From Gemmatimonadota bacterium (GTDB lineage: Bacteria; Gemmatimonadota; Gemmatimonadetes; Longimicrobiales; Gaopeijiaceae), in the NCBI GenBank assembly GCA_029879725.1, contig JAOUPR010000019.1, positions 1-48,033 of the forward strand: 48,033 nucleotides of DNA, given 5' to 3'. A program made the translations under genes and the position numbers. The notes beneath the pieces are model-generated. The model saw only the letters and a list, made by a program, of their open reading frames with translations. It was not told the origin of the DNA and did no database searches. Position 1 is the first letter of the stretch. Each line of letters starts with the position of its first letter. Below are positions 8,522-18,234 of the stretch, one piece after another.

Positions 8522-11500
8522 ATGAGCGAGATCATCGTAACGGAGACCATCAGCTCGGGTCAGCGCTCCTTGGTTCTCAGAGGCGTAAGGATCTCGACGC
8601 AGGAGCCGGTGATCCTCAAACGGTCCGTCGGTATCGAGACGGGCCTGGGTCGGGCCAGAGACCGCAGAGAGTACGAGTTCGGCAGCAGGGTCGCTTCACC
8701 CCATGTAGTGCGATCGCTCGGCCTGGCCACGGTCGACGGTGCCCAACATCTGGTCCAGGAAGACTTCGGCGGAATCCCGCTGACCCGGGCCCTCGGGGGG
8801 AAGCCTGCGTCGATGGAGTCGTTCTTCACGATCGCGACGGGGCTGGCGAACGCTCTCGACGCCATCCACGGCGCCGGGCTGATCCATCACGACCTGCACC
8901 CAGGGAACGTCCTTCTCGCGCCGGCGACGCAAGAGCCGAGGATCATCGACTTCGGCTCGGCGACTCCGATGTCCGATCGCTCGGCTCGGTCGGGCGGGGG
9001 CCGCCGGGCCGGCGCGATCCCCTACGTCTCGCCCGAGCAGACGGGACGACTCAATCGGGTGATCGACCAACGCTCCGACCTGTTCTCGCTCGGCGTCATG
9101 CTATACGAGGTGCTCACGGGCTCGAACCCCTTCGCGACGAGGGACGACCTCGACACGACCTACGCCATTCTGACGACCCGACCGCCATCCGTCTCCAGTC
9201 TCGTTCCCGACATCCCGGGCCCCGTCTCCCGCATCGTCGCAAAGCTGCTGGAGAAAGCGCCCGAGGACCGATATCAGAGCGCGCGAGGTCTCCTGAGGGA
9301 TCTGGAATGGTGTCGACACGGCCTGGGCTCCGCGGACGCGCTCGAACAATTCGAGCCCGGCACCTGGGACACGGGACCAGCGCTCCGCCTACCCGGGGGG
9401 ATCGAGGGGAGATCGGAGGAACTCGCTGCGCTGGACGCCGAACTCACTACGTGCGCGGAGGCGGGAACTCCGGCGATGGTTCTCCTGCGAGGCGAAGCGG
9501 GGATCGGGAAGTCGAGGCTCGTGCAAGAGTGGCTCCACAGAAACCCGGAACCGATCTCATTCCTCGCCATGGGCGGTCACGAATCGGTTCGCGGCGACAT
9601 ACCCTTGTCCGGGTTGGCACAGGCTCTGTCCGGAGCCGCGCACCGCCTTCTCGCCACGGACCCGGTGCTACTCGACGAATGGCGCAGTCGCCTGACTACT
9701 TCGCTCGGCAGCATCGGTGGCGTCATCACCGGACTGGTGCCGGCCTTCGCACCACTCCTGGATCATCCGGCGCCGCCCCCTCAGGTCCCGCCGGCGGAGG
9801 CCGCCCAACGCTTCACCGAAGCACTTTCCACGCTCTTCGAGACCCTGCGGGGAGAGGGAACGTTCCTGCTGGTGATGGAGGACCTGCACTGGGCAGACCA
9901 GGCGACGTTCGACCTTCTGCATCAGATTCTCGCGCGGCCCCGGATTGGACGCCTCTTGGTACTGTGCACATGCCGGACCGAGAGCGACAACGACGGCGAC
10001 CGGCCGGTGGAGGAGCTTCTCGCATCACTGCGGGCGGCAGCGGTGCGGACGGTGACGATGACGGTAGCGCCCCTCGACGAAGACGGCCTCACGGACCTGG
10101 TGCGCAGCGCTCTGGGCTCGTCCAGCAAGCGGGCCCACAGTCTCGCGCGATACCTGATGAATGTGTCCGGAGGAAATCCGTTCGCGGCCCGCGAGACGCT
10201 GCGAAATCTCGACCGCACCGGCGCGCTCACGTACAGAAGCGACACACAGCGGTGGGAGTGGAAGCTCCCGGACCACCCCACCGACTCCGAGCACCCCGAC
10301 GTCGCCCAGGTGATCGCCCATCTCACGGAACCGCTCGACCCGTCCATGGGCGCCATCATCCGCTCCGCGGCCCTGCTGGGCTCCCAGTTCGACCTGGATA
10401 CGCTGGCTACCGCGACGGGCGAGAGTCATTCGGCGGTCTGGCGCGCCATGGTGGTCGCCATGGACGAGGGGCTGGTTGAGTCTACCGAGGATTCGTTCGA
10501 CGTCCCCGAGGGCATATCCAACCCGACCGGACAGTCCGGGCTCGCCATGGCGTTTCGCCATCACCGGATTCGCGAAGCCATCGAGTACACGATTCCGGTG
10601 GGCGACCTGCCCCTTCTCAGGCGGGATGTGGGCCGCAGGCTTCGGGTCGCATATCCCGAAGGGGACGCGGTGTACCCGTGGCGCGACTGGGTGGGACACC
10701 TCAATGCGGGACTCGACGCCGTCCACGATCCGGACGGGCGCATCGACATCGCGTTGGCGAACCTCTGGGCGAGTCGCCGCGCCCGTTCGAGCAACGCCGC
10801 CAAGGCCGCCCTCGAGCATGCCGCGCAGGCCCTGGCCCTCATGGACTCGATCGAGGATTCCTCGCCGCCGATGGAGATGCGGATCGAAGCCTTGCTGCTG
10901 GCCGCCGAGTCGACATACCTCCTGGGCGACCCCGACGAAGCGGAAACATTCGCCGAGGAGATCCTCACCTTCGCGCAGAAAGGCACCAGCCGGATCAACG
11001 CGCAGCGGCTGCGCGTCCTGATCCGCATGTCGCAGGACCGCTGGTCCGACGCCGTCGACATCGGACTCGGTGCGTTGGAAGACGCCGGAGTGCCACTGGG
11101 ACCGTTCGACCCGGATGCCGTCGCCGACGTAACAGCAAGAGGTCTGGCCTTCGGACGGAAGCTGATGTCGGCCGGAGTGGACGGCGCCCCGGTCATCGAG
11201 GACGACGTCATCGAGGCGGTTCTCGCGTTGCTGGGGGACCTGGTCTCCCCCTGCTACGTGGCACGCTCCGAAGCCCTCCCGTTCCTGGGCACGAAGGTGC
11301 TGGAACTCTCCGTCGAGCACGGACTCTCGCGCTATTCCGCGATCGGATACAATCTGCTCGGTGCGTTCGACGCAATATTGAGCGGCGACTTCTCCCGCGC
11401 GTACGAGCCTTGCCGCCTCGCGGTCGACACGGCGGAGCGGTTCGGAGACCCCGCGGCCGAGGGGCGTGCCAAGCTCACTTTCGGGGGAATCGCCTTGCCC

Positions 11501-13774
11501 TGGAGCCGGCCGCTCCCGCACGCGGCTCCCGTGCTCGATGAGGGTGCACGGGCATGCAGGCAGGGCGGAGACCTGATGTACGCGGGATACTGTCACCTCC
11601 AGGCGTCCATTCTGGCGTTCTCCGCAGGAAACCCACTCGCACGGGTGCAGGCCGATATCGCTGAACGGCGTGCCCTCCTCGAAGAGACCAAGAACCCCAC
11701 TCGGCACATCTGCGAGTCACTCGATGCGCTGGCAGGGCTGCTTCGCGGGGTGCATCAGTCGTCATCCCTGCTCGATATCGACGGAGAGGAGGATCGGTCC
11801 TTCCTGGACATGATGACCCAGGCGGCCTTCCTTCACGGATTGCACTATCACCACATCTGCAAGATGTGGGGACGGTACATCCTCCGACCCGGCGCGGTTG
11901 GCGATGATCTCGCGGCCGCCTCCGAGGCGTCGATGGCGGGAGCGATCGGACAATTCTCCACCGCCGAGCATATCTTCCTCGAGGGAATGTTCGCCGCCCG
12001 CAAGGCGGACCCAGATGAGGCGCTCGAGGGGTTGGCCGCGAGCCGCGTCAGAGTGGAACCCATGGTGGCCTGGTGCTCGGCGAACTTCACGGCGAAGGTC
12101 GCTCTGCTGCGCGGCGAAGAGGCGCGCATCCGAGGCGACTTCCAGTCGGCCGCCAAGCACTTCGACGAGGCCGTCAACCACGCCCGCGAGCACGGCCCCA
12201 TCCAGGACGAGGCGATCGCGTGGGAGCTGGCCGGAAGGCTCTTTCATGGCCATGGGCACCAGTTCGTGGCCGAGATCTACCTGCGTCATGCCCACGCGGC
12301 GTACGCTCGTTGGGGCGCCCGCGCGAAGTGTGAGTCGCTGCTGAAGGAATTCCCCATCATCTCCCAGGGCAGCTCGCTACCGATGTGGGTATCACCCACG
12401 AGCCTCTCCCACAGCAGCGGCCAGCAGGCCATCGACCTCGCCGCGATCGGCCGGATCACCCAGGCCATGTCGGAGGAGATCGACGAAGACCGCCTCCTCC
12501 AGAAGGTGCTGGACACGTTCCTCCGCGGAACCGGCTCGGACATCGGTCACATCCTCGTCGGTGAAGCGGACGACTTTCGACTGCGTGGCTCGGCTCGGCG
12601 GGACGGAGCCACGATCGCGGTGAACCTGGTCCAGCCGGTGCCACCCACCGCGCAATCCCTCGCCACCAGCGTCGTGCGCCTGGCGCTGCGGACGCACGAC
12701 ATCGCGATCGTGGACAGCGCTGGATTGTCCGACACCTTCAAGGACGACGAATACCTTCGCGCCCGACGATCGCTCTCCGTCCTGTGTGTGCCCCTCCGCC
12801 GCAAAGAGCGCGCCATAGGCGCCATCTACCTCGAGAACTCCACGCTCGCCGACGCCTACACCGACGAAAGCGTGCGAATGCTGGAGCTGCTGGCTCCCCA
12901 CGCCGCGATCTCGATCGAAAACGCGCGCCTCTACGCGGGCCTGCAGACCGAGATCGAACAGAGGCGCGAAGCAGAGCACCGCCTGGAGCGTCACACCGAG
13001 GAACTCGAGGAATTGGTTGAGGAACGCGCACGGGCCCTCCGCGAAGCTCAGGGCGAGCTCCTGCGGCAGGAGCGCCTGGCGACTCTGGGACGCATCACTG
13101 CCACGGTCAGTCACGAACTGCGGAACCCCCTGGGTGCGGCTCGGTCGAGCGCGTTCGTATTGCGCAAACGGCTCGAGGGGAGTGGGAACGAGGAACGGGT
13201 CCTTCCGGTGCTCGATCGCCTCGACGTCGGCGTCGAACGGTGCCAACACATCGTGGACGAGATGCTCGAGTTCACGAGGCAGGTCGATCCCCAGTTCGTT
13301 CCCGTCCTGGTCGACCCGTGGCTCTCCTCGATCCTCGACGATTGGTTCCCCGCGCCGGGGGTCCACCTCGAGCGCGATTTCGATCTCGGCGACGTCGTGG
13401 TCCCCATGGACCAGCATCGGCTCCGCAGGGCCATGGAGAACGTCATATCCAACGCCATACAGGCATTGACCGAAGGGACCGACGGAGCGAGCGACCCGAC
13501 CCCCAACGCCGTGGTATCGGTATCCACCCGGCGGGTGTCGCCGGAGGAGGTCGAAATCACCGTGCGCGACAATGGCCCCGGGATTTCGGAAGACGACAGG
13601 CCCAAGCTCTTCGAGCCGCTGTTCAGCACCCGCGCTTTCGGCGTGGGGCTGGGTCTGACCATCACCAAGAAGTGCGTGGAGACCCACGGGGGCTCGATCG
13701 CTATCCACTCCCCTCGTGAGGCCGGTACGCAAGTCACCATTCGCCTACCACTCTCCCCGCCGTCGAACGCGTAA
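8522..13774 (+). CDS. Trifunctional Ser/Thr kinase - AAA ATPase - TPR - GAF - sensor histidine kinase
   Basis: Giant signalling protein of 1750 residues. The N-terminal protein-kinase domain (about 1-275) has the catalytic loop HHDLHPGN (D124, HHD instead of HRD) and DFG (D143). An AAA/STAND ATPase domain has Walker A GEAGIGKS (324-331) and Walker B LLVMEDLHWAD (D454). A long helical TPR-like region spans about 700-1250. A GAF domain lies at about 1310-1465. A coiled coil leads to HisKA with H1531 in SHELRNPL. The HATPase domain has N1640, DNGPG (D1683) and GVGLGL. The layout matches the trifunctional kinase/ATPase/histidine-kinase family, here at usual length. No membrane segment is visible, so it is probably cytoplasmic. 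It lies 10 nt after the receiver protein, its likely phosphorylation target. Confidence 0.92.
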   Translation: MSEIIVTETISSGQRSLVLRGVRISTQEPVILKRSVGIETGLGRARDRREYEFGSRVASPHVVRSLGLATVDGAQHLVQEDFGGIPLTRALGGKPASMESFFTIATGLANALDAIHGAGLIHHDLHPGNVLLAPATQEPRIIDFGSATPMSDRSARSGGGRRAGAIPYVSPEQTGRLNRVIDQRSDLFSLGVMLYEVLTGSNPFATRDDLDTTYAILTTRPPSVSSLVPDIPGPVSRIVAKLLEKAPEDRYQSARGLLRDLEWCRHGLGSADALEQFEPGTWDTGPALRLPGGIEGRSEELAALDAELTTCAEAGTPAMVLLRGEAGIGKSRLVQEWLHRNPEPISFLAMGGHESVRGDIPLSGLAQALSGAAHRLLATDPVLLDEWRSRLTTSLGSIGGVITGLVPAFAPLLDHPAPPPQVPPAEAAQRFTEALSTLFETLRGEGTFLLVMEDLHWADQATFDLLHQILARPRIGRLLVLCTCRTESDNDGDRPVEELLASLRAAAVRTVTMTVAPLDEDGLTDLVRSALGSSSKRAHSLARYLMNVSGGNPFAARETLRNLDRTGALTYRSDTQRWEWKLPDHPTDSEHPDVAQVIAHLTEPLDPSMGAIIRSAALLGSQFDLDTLATATGESHSAVWRAMVVAMDEGLVESTEDSFDVPEGISNPTGQSGLAMAFRHHRIREAIEYTIPVGDLPLLRRDVGRRLRVAYPEGDAVYPWRDWVGHLNAGLDAVHDPDGRIDIALANLWASRRARSSNAAKAALEHAAQALALMDSIEDSSPPMEMRIEALLLAAESTYLLGDPDEAETFAEEILTFAQKGTSRINAQRLRVLIRMSQDRWSDAVDIGLGALEDAGVPLGPFDPDAVADVTARGLAFGRKLMSAGVDGAPVIEDDVIEAVLALLGDLVSPCYVARSEALPFLGTKVLELSVEHGLSRYSAIGYNLLGAFDAILSGDFSRAYEPCRLAVDTAERFGDPAAEGRAKLTFGGIALPWSRPLPHAAPVLDEGARACRQGGDLMYAGYCHLQASILAFSAGNPLARVQADIAERRALLEETKNPTRHICESLDALAGLLRGVHQSSSLLDIDGEEDRSFLDMMTQAAFLHGLHYHHICKMWGRYILRPGAVGDDLAAASEASMAGAIGQFSTAEHIFLEGMFAARKADPDEALEGLAASRVRVEPMVAWCSANFTAKVALLRGEEARIRGDFQSAAKHFDEAVNHAREHGPIQDEAIAWELAGRLFHGHGHQFVAEIYLRHAHAAYARWGARAKCESLLKEFPIISQGSSLPMWVSPTSLSHSSGQQAIDLAAIGRITQAMSEEIDEDRLLQKVLDTFLRGTGSDIGHILVGEADDFRLRGSARRDGATIAVNLVQPVPPTAQSLATSVVRLALRTHDIAIVDSAGLSDTFKDDEYLRARRSLSVLCVPLRRKERAIGAIYLENSTLADAYTDESVRMLELLAPHAAISIENARLYAGLQTEIEQRREAEHRLERHTEELEELVEERARALREAQGELLRQERLATLGRITATVSHELRNPLGAARSSAFVLRKRLEGSGNEERVLPVLDRLDVGVERCQHIVDEMLEFTRQVDPQFVPVLVDPWLSSILDDWFPAPGVHLERDFDLGDVVVPMDQHRLRRAMENVISNAIQALTEGTDGASDPTPNAVVSVSTRRVSPEEVEITVRDNGPGISEDDRPKLFEPLFSTRAFGVGLGLTITKKCVETHGGSIAIHSPREAGTQVTIRLPLSPPSNA

Positions 13775-14005
13775 GCGGGGCCACGGGACCCACCCGGATC
13801 TCGAACGCCGCCCGCCCTCGACTCCTGCAGGCGCGCTCAAGTCGTCCACAAGTCGGGCGACACTTCCGCTAGGAACCACATGGCCTTGCCCGCCTTCCGA
13901 TCACGTGCCTCCGCCGGATGGGGCATTCGGCGGTCGTGGCATCCCACCCCTCGTAGCTCGGCCGGCCTCCACCGGCCCCCCACCCCTTCGGAGGAGTTGC
14001 CCTCG

Positions 14006-16156
14006 ATGAGGACCCACTCGACAAGGCCGTCGGCCATGACCTTCCTCGTCTGCGTATCTCTGCTCGCCGGAGACCTCCGGGGCCAGGATGTTTCCGTCGA
14101 CTCCACGCGGTACGTGCTGGAGCCGGTCGCCGTCACGGTCACACGTACGGGCGTCACGGATCTACAGGTCACGCCCCTCTCCGTCACGGCCTTCAACGCC
14201 GAGCGTCTCGGGTCCAGCTACCTCAACAACCTGCCCGACATCGCCGACTTCACTCCGGGACTGTCGATCTCGGCCAACGCCAACATCGCGCAGATCACCA
14301 TCAGGGGCATCGGCTCCAACACCACGCTGTCCGGTGGCGAGACCAGCACCACCGTACAAGTGGACGGGGTCTACATGGCGCGCCCATCCACGGCCTTGCT
14401 CGACTTGATCGATGTGGATCGCATCGAGGTGCTCCGCGGACCGCAGGGTACGCTGTACGGGCGCAACGCCACCGCTGGAACGATCAATATCCTCACACGA
14501 AAGCCCGGTGACGAGGTCGAGGCGGACGCGCGGCTCGCGTACGGAACCTTCGATGAGATGCGACTGGACCTGTCGCTGCGGGGGCCCGTCGTGCCTGGTC
14601 GGGTCATGGGAGGCCTTTCCATCCAGAAGGCCGACCGTGACGGCTTCATCGAAAACGTGAATCCCGCCGCCGGTGGGCCGATCGGCGAAATCGACCGCCT
14701 CCAGATCCGCGGAAAACTGCGCTTCGTGCTCCCGGACTCGCTGGAGGTGACTCTGGCCGGCGACTACACGGACATCGACGAGACACCCCTGTACTACGCG
14801 AAGCCACTACGTCCGACGGGGCTGGGGGAATCCGAGTTCGATGACCTGCACGTCGTCTCGGTGGGATTCGATCCCGTGTACACGCACGAGACCCGGGGAC
14901 TCTCCGCTACCATCGGATACGACTTGAACGATCACGTCTCGTTGACGTCCATCACCGCCGCTCGTCGGTCGGACATGCTGATCGCGGCGGACCTCGATGC
15001 CACCGAGATCCCGGTTCTGCGCACGGAGCCGTTGCCGGAGGTACAGGACCAGTTCTCCCAGGAACTGCAGTTGAACTACGACACCGATCGTCTGCGGCTT
15101 GTCGGCGGCGCGTACTATCTCAAGGAGCAGGTCGAGTCGTTCTTCTTTCTCAAGATCTTCCCGGCGAACCTCGGGCAATTGCAGGGTCGGAACGCGGACA
15201 CCGACGCGTGGGCCCTCTTCACCGAGGGCACCTATGACGTGGGACGGAACCTGTCGCTCACGGCCGGGTTGCGGTATTCGCGAGACGACAAGGAGGGTCT
15301 CGGCTACGGTGGCCTATACGCAATCGACGCCGGCCCGTCTCCCGCGCCCCAGTTCGAGATCACCGAGCAAGCCGAGTTCGATGCGCTGACACCGAAGCTC
15401 GGTGTCAACTACCGGGTTCGCGAGGGCTTCCTGCTCTACGCGAACGCTTCTCGGGGATACAAGGCCGGAGGCTTCAACTTCATCACGACGCCGGGAGAGA
15501 ACAGCGTATTCGGCGCCGAGAACGTGTGGGCATACGAAGTCGGAGAGAAGGCCACCCTGGCCGGTGGCAGGGCCCATGTGAACATGGCCATCTTCTACAG
15601 CGACTACACCGACCTCCAGGTCATCGAGTTCCTCGGAGCGGGTACGGAGCGGGTGCGCAACGCGACGAATGCCGCCATCAGGGGGAGTGAGCTGGAACTC
15701 ATGGCTAGACCGACGAGAGACCTGGAAGTGTGGGGTTTTCTGGCCTACCTCGACGCCACGTACCGGGGGTCGTTCGCGACCTTCGATCCCATCGCCGGTA
15801 CCCCCACCGATGCCGACGGGAATCGTCTGAACAACGCTCCGGAGTGGTCCGCGTCGCTCAGCAGTCGGTACACGTGGCGACTTCCGACGGGTGATTTCGC
15901 CGTCCGCGGCGAAGTCACGGCCAAGAGCCGTGTCTTCTACAGCCCCTCCAACAACGCCTTCGAGACACAGGGCGCCATGGGTTTGCTCAATGCGCGTCTC
16001 TCGTACGCAACCGCGGGCGGACGGCTGGAGATGGCTCTGCACGGCCGCAACTTGACCGACAAGGACTACATCACCGGTGCAGCCCTCTTTCTGGGACCGA
16101 CCGGCCGGCCGGCGCAGGGCCGCACCATCACGGCGATACTCAGCTACAGCTATTAG
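14006..16156 (+). CDS. TonB-dependent outer-membrane receptor
   Basis: Protein of 716 residues imported into the outer membrane. The start is the ATG at 14006 with GGAGGAG 9 nt upstream; the signal peptide ends near LRG-QD. A TonB-box-like strand (EPVAVTVTRTG) precedes the plug domain (PLSVTAFNAERL, ITIRGIGSN, VQVDGVYMARP, RIEVLRGPQGTLYGRNATAG). A beta-barrel with repeated aromatic strands ends in ILSYSY. The plug and barrel resemble receptors for siderophores or small organic ligands; the ligand cannot be deduced. It starts 231 nt after the hybrid kinase. This spacing suggests functional linkage (uptake near a sensor) or a separate promoter. A hairpin follows the stop. Confidence 0.93.
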   Translation: MRTHSTRPSAMTFLVCVSLLAGDLRGQDVSVDSTRYVLEPVAVTVTRTGVTDLQVTPLSVTAFNAERLGSSYLNNLPDIADFTPGLSISANANIAQITIRGIGSNTTLSGGETSTTVQVDGVYMARPSTALLDLIDVDRIEVLRGPQGTLYGRNATAGTINILTRKPGDEVEADARLAYGTFDEMRLDLSLRGPVVPGRVMGGLSIQKADRDGFIENVNPAAGGPIGEIDRLQIRGKLRFVLPDSLEVTLAGDYTDIDETPLYYAKPLRPTGLGESEFDDLHVVSVGFDPVYTHETRGLSATIGYDLNDHVSLTSITAARRSDMLIAADLDATEIPVLRTEPLPEVQDQFSQELQLNYDTDRLRLVGGAYYLKEQVESFFFLKIFPANLGQLQGRNADTDAWALFTEGTYDVGRNLSLTAGLRYSRDDKEGLGYGGLYAIDAGPSPAPQFEITEQAEFDALTPKLGVNYRVREGFLLYANASRGYKAGGFNFITTPGENSVFGAENVWAYEVGEKATLAGGRAHVNMAIFYSDYTDLQVIEFLGAGTERVRNATNAAIRGSELELMARPTRDLEVWGFLAYLDATYRGSFATFDPIAGTPTDADGNRLNNAPEWSASLSSRYTWRLPTGDFAVRGEVTAKSRVFYSPSNNAFETQGAMGLLNARLSYATAGGRLEMALHGRNLTDKDYITGAALFLGPTGRPAQGRTITAILSYSY

Positions 16157-16172
16157 GGAGGCGCGGCTCATG

Positions 16173-16195
16173 TGGCGGAGCCCGGGAGTCCGCCA
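16173..16195 (+). terminator. Hairpin after the TonB receptor gene
   Basis: A 7-bp perfect stem TGGCGGA/TCCGCCA with a 9-nt loop begins 17 nt after the stop. There is no T run. It is a candidate terminator or 3'-end structure. Confidence 0.4.
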
Positions 16196-16248
16196 TCGCG
16201 GCTCGCCGACCGGGTCCTAGGCTACGCGCCGGTTGCGACGACACGAGA

Positions 16249-16278
16249 CCGGACGGCCCTCCCGGCCGTCCGGGGCGT
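16249..16278 (+). repeat. Copy 2 of the 30-base hairpin-containing repeat
   Basis: Identical to 7419-7448. The stem here is 10 bp (16249-16258 / 16264-16273). GTTGATCGAT follows at 16317, 66 nt from the GGACGG core, compared with 97 nt in copy 1. It lies about 84 nt before the start of the TolB/TPR gene. Confidence 0.85.
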
Positions 16279-16361
16279 TTGGGTGTCCGTTGCGGCTTTC
16301 GCCCCGGACCACCCATGTTGATCGATTGCGCCGACCATCACGGACCCGACCGCCGAACGGG

Positions 16362-18080
16362 ATGACCGAAGACTCCGGATTCGAACGACTCAAGCGATCC
16401 AAGCTGCCGCAGTGGGTGGCCGCCTATGTAGTGGGCAGCTTCACCGTCCTCGAAATCGTGGACCTGGTAGCCGAGAAGTTCCTCTGGCCGGTGGAGGTGG
16501 AGCGTACCGTCATCCTGATGATCGCATTCGGGCTCCCCATCGCAGGCATCGTCGCCTGGTATCACGGCGAGAAGGGGAGGCAGAAGGTCAACATCGCCGA
16601 AATCGTCATGATCACCGCTCTGGTCACCATCGCGGCGTTCGTGATCCTCCCCACTCCCGAACGCCCACCTTCGCCCGGGTCCGCCTCCGACGTCCCCCCG
16701 GAGGCTTCCATCGCCGTCCTTCCCTTCGCCGACCTCAGTCCCGACGGCGACCAGGCCTACTTCGGCGAGGGTATTTCCGAGGAGATCTCGGCAGCGGTAT
16801 CGCGCATCGAGGGACTCTCGGTGATTCCGCGCAGTTCCACCCACGCGTTGAGCGGGCAGAACCTGGATGTCCGTGAAGTGGGAACGCGGCTCGGTGCGGG
16901 CTACGTGCTGGACGGCACCGTGCGCAAGAGCGCGGATGCTCTTCGTATCCGGGCGGAACTCGTGGATGTGGCCCGTGGCGTCGTGGAGTGGCAGGACACG
17001 TACGAACGCCGACTGGCCGACGCTCTGGCGGTTCAGGAAGAGATCGCCATCGCCATCGTGGCTGCGCTTCGGCCACGCCTCGGCGGCGGCGCCATCGACG
17101 TGACCCTTCCCGGCCAGACGACCGACCACCAGGCACAGGATCTCTACCTCCGGGGCCGGTACGCATGGAACCGCCGCACCAAGGAAAATGTGGAAGAGGC
17201 GCTGGCCATGTTCCGCGCCGCGGTCGACAGGGATCCCGGATACGCCAGGGCGTGGGTGGGGGTAGCCGATGCCTATGCCATCATGGGCTTCTACGACTAT
17301 CTCCCGCCCACGGAGGCCTTCCCGCTGTCGCGCGAAGCCGTAGCGCGAGCCATCGAGATCGCACCCCTCGCCGAAGCGTACGCCACCCTGGCCTACTCGG
17401 CGCTCTACTTCGACTGGGACTGGCAGGCATCGGAGGACGCCTTCCAGCAGAGCATCGGGATCGACCCGCGCTACCCCGTGGCCCATCACTGGTACGGAAA
17501 CCTCCTCACGGCGCTGGGAAGGGATGAGGAAGCCCAGCGCGAGTTGCGCAGGTCGCTGGAACTCGACCCCTTTTCCATCATCGCCCATTCGGTCATCGGA
17601 TGGGGCGCCTACTACCGGGGGGAATTCGACACCGCCATCGAACAGTTGCGGGAGTCCGTCCGGCGGGATCCGACCTTCGCTCTCGGTTATCTATGGATGG
17701 GACAAGCCTACGAGGAGCTGGGTGACACGGCGCGGGCCACCCGGTTCATCGAGCAGGCAGTGGAGCACGGTGGGGCCACCGCGAACCTCCGTCTGGCGTT
17801 GAGTCACGTCCACGCTTCGTCCGGAAGATCCGACGAGGCACGCCGGATTCTTCGATCCGTCATCGACGATGACGCCGGCGGATACGTGCCCTCCTACGAA
17901 GTCGCCAAAGTCCACGCCGCGCTGGGTGAATTCGATGAAGCCGCCGAGTGGCTCCGGCGTGCCCTCGAGGAGCGATCCCACTCCATGGTCTTCCTCATGG
18001 TGGACCCCCAACTCACTCCCATGAAAGGGCACCCCGTCTACGAAGCGCTCCTGGAGGAAATGGCCTTCAGCGACCGCTGA
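16362..18080 (+). CDS. Membrane-anchored TolB-like/TPR protein
   Basis: Protein of 572 residues. The N-terminus LKRSKLPQWVAAYVVGSF starts the first of three membrane segments (about 18-38, 50-67, 82-97), with YHGEKGRQ between the second and third. Then comes a FlgO/TolB-like domain (SIAVLPFADLSPDGD, GEGISEEISAAVSRI, GYVLDGTVRK) and about seven TPR units to the C-terminus. In relatives the same membrane and TPR module is often joined to a winged-helix, adenylate-cyclase or kinase domain; here there is none. The start is ATG 16362; its ribosome site is weak (ACGGG), and an upstream extension to 16233 lacks family features. Function is unknown, probably protein-protein interaction or signal relay at the inner membrane. 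Confidence 0.82.
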   Translation: MTEDSGFERLKRSKLPQWVAAYVVGSFTVLEIVDLVAEKFLWPVEVERTVILMIAFGLPIAGIVAWYHGEKGRQKVNIAEIVMITALVTIAAFVILPTPERPPSPGSASDVPPEASIAVLPFADLSPDGDQAYFGEGISEEISAAVSRIEGLSVIPRSSTHALSGQNLDVREVGTRLGAGYVLDGTVRKSADALRIRAELVDVARGVVEWQDTYERRLADALAVQEEIAIAIVAALRPRLGGGAIDVTLPGQTTDHQAQDLYLRGRYAWNRRTKENVEEALAMFRAAVDRDPGYARAWVGVADAYAIMGFYDYLPPTEAFPLSREAVARAIEIAPLAEAYATLAYSALYFDWDWQASEDAFQQSIGIDPRYPVAHHWYGNLLTALGRDEEAQRELRRSLELDPFSIIAHSVIGWGAYYRGEFDTAIEQLRESVRRDPTFALGYLWMGQAYEELGDTARATRFIEQAVEHGGATANLRLALSHVHASSGRSDEARRILRSVIDDDAGGYVPSYEVAKVHAALGEFDEAAEWLRRALEERSHSMVFLMVDPQLTPMKGHPVYEALLEEMAFSDR

Positions 18081-18234
18081 CCTCCACCCATCGTATGATC
18101 CCCCCGGCGCAAGGGTTCATGAAACCGTGTCTGGCTCCATCCGACCATGTGAGGGGATGTCGCCGAGACGGGAACTTCTACGCCCGAGTCAGGTGAAAGG
18201 CTGAGTAACCAACACACCATCCGGAGTCGTTTCC

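Noticed and set aside
7419..16278. Hairpin copies as ends of a transposon
   Set aside because: They are direct, not inverted, copies and no transposase or target duplication is visible.
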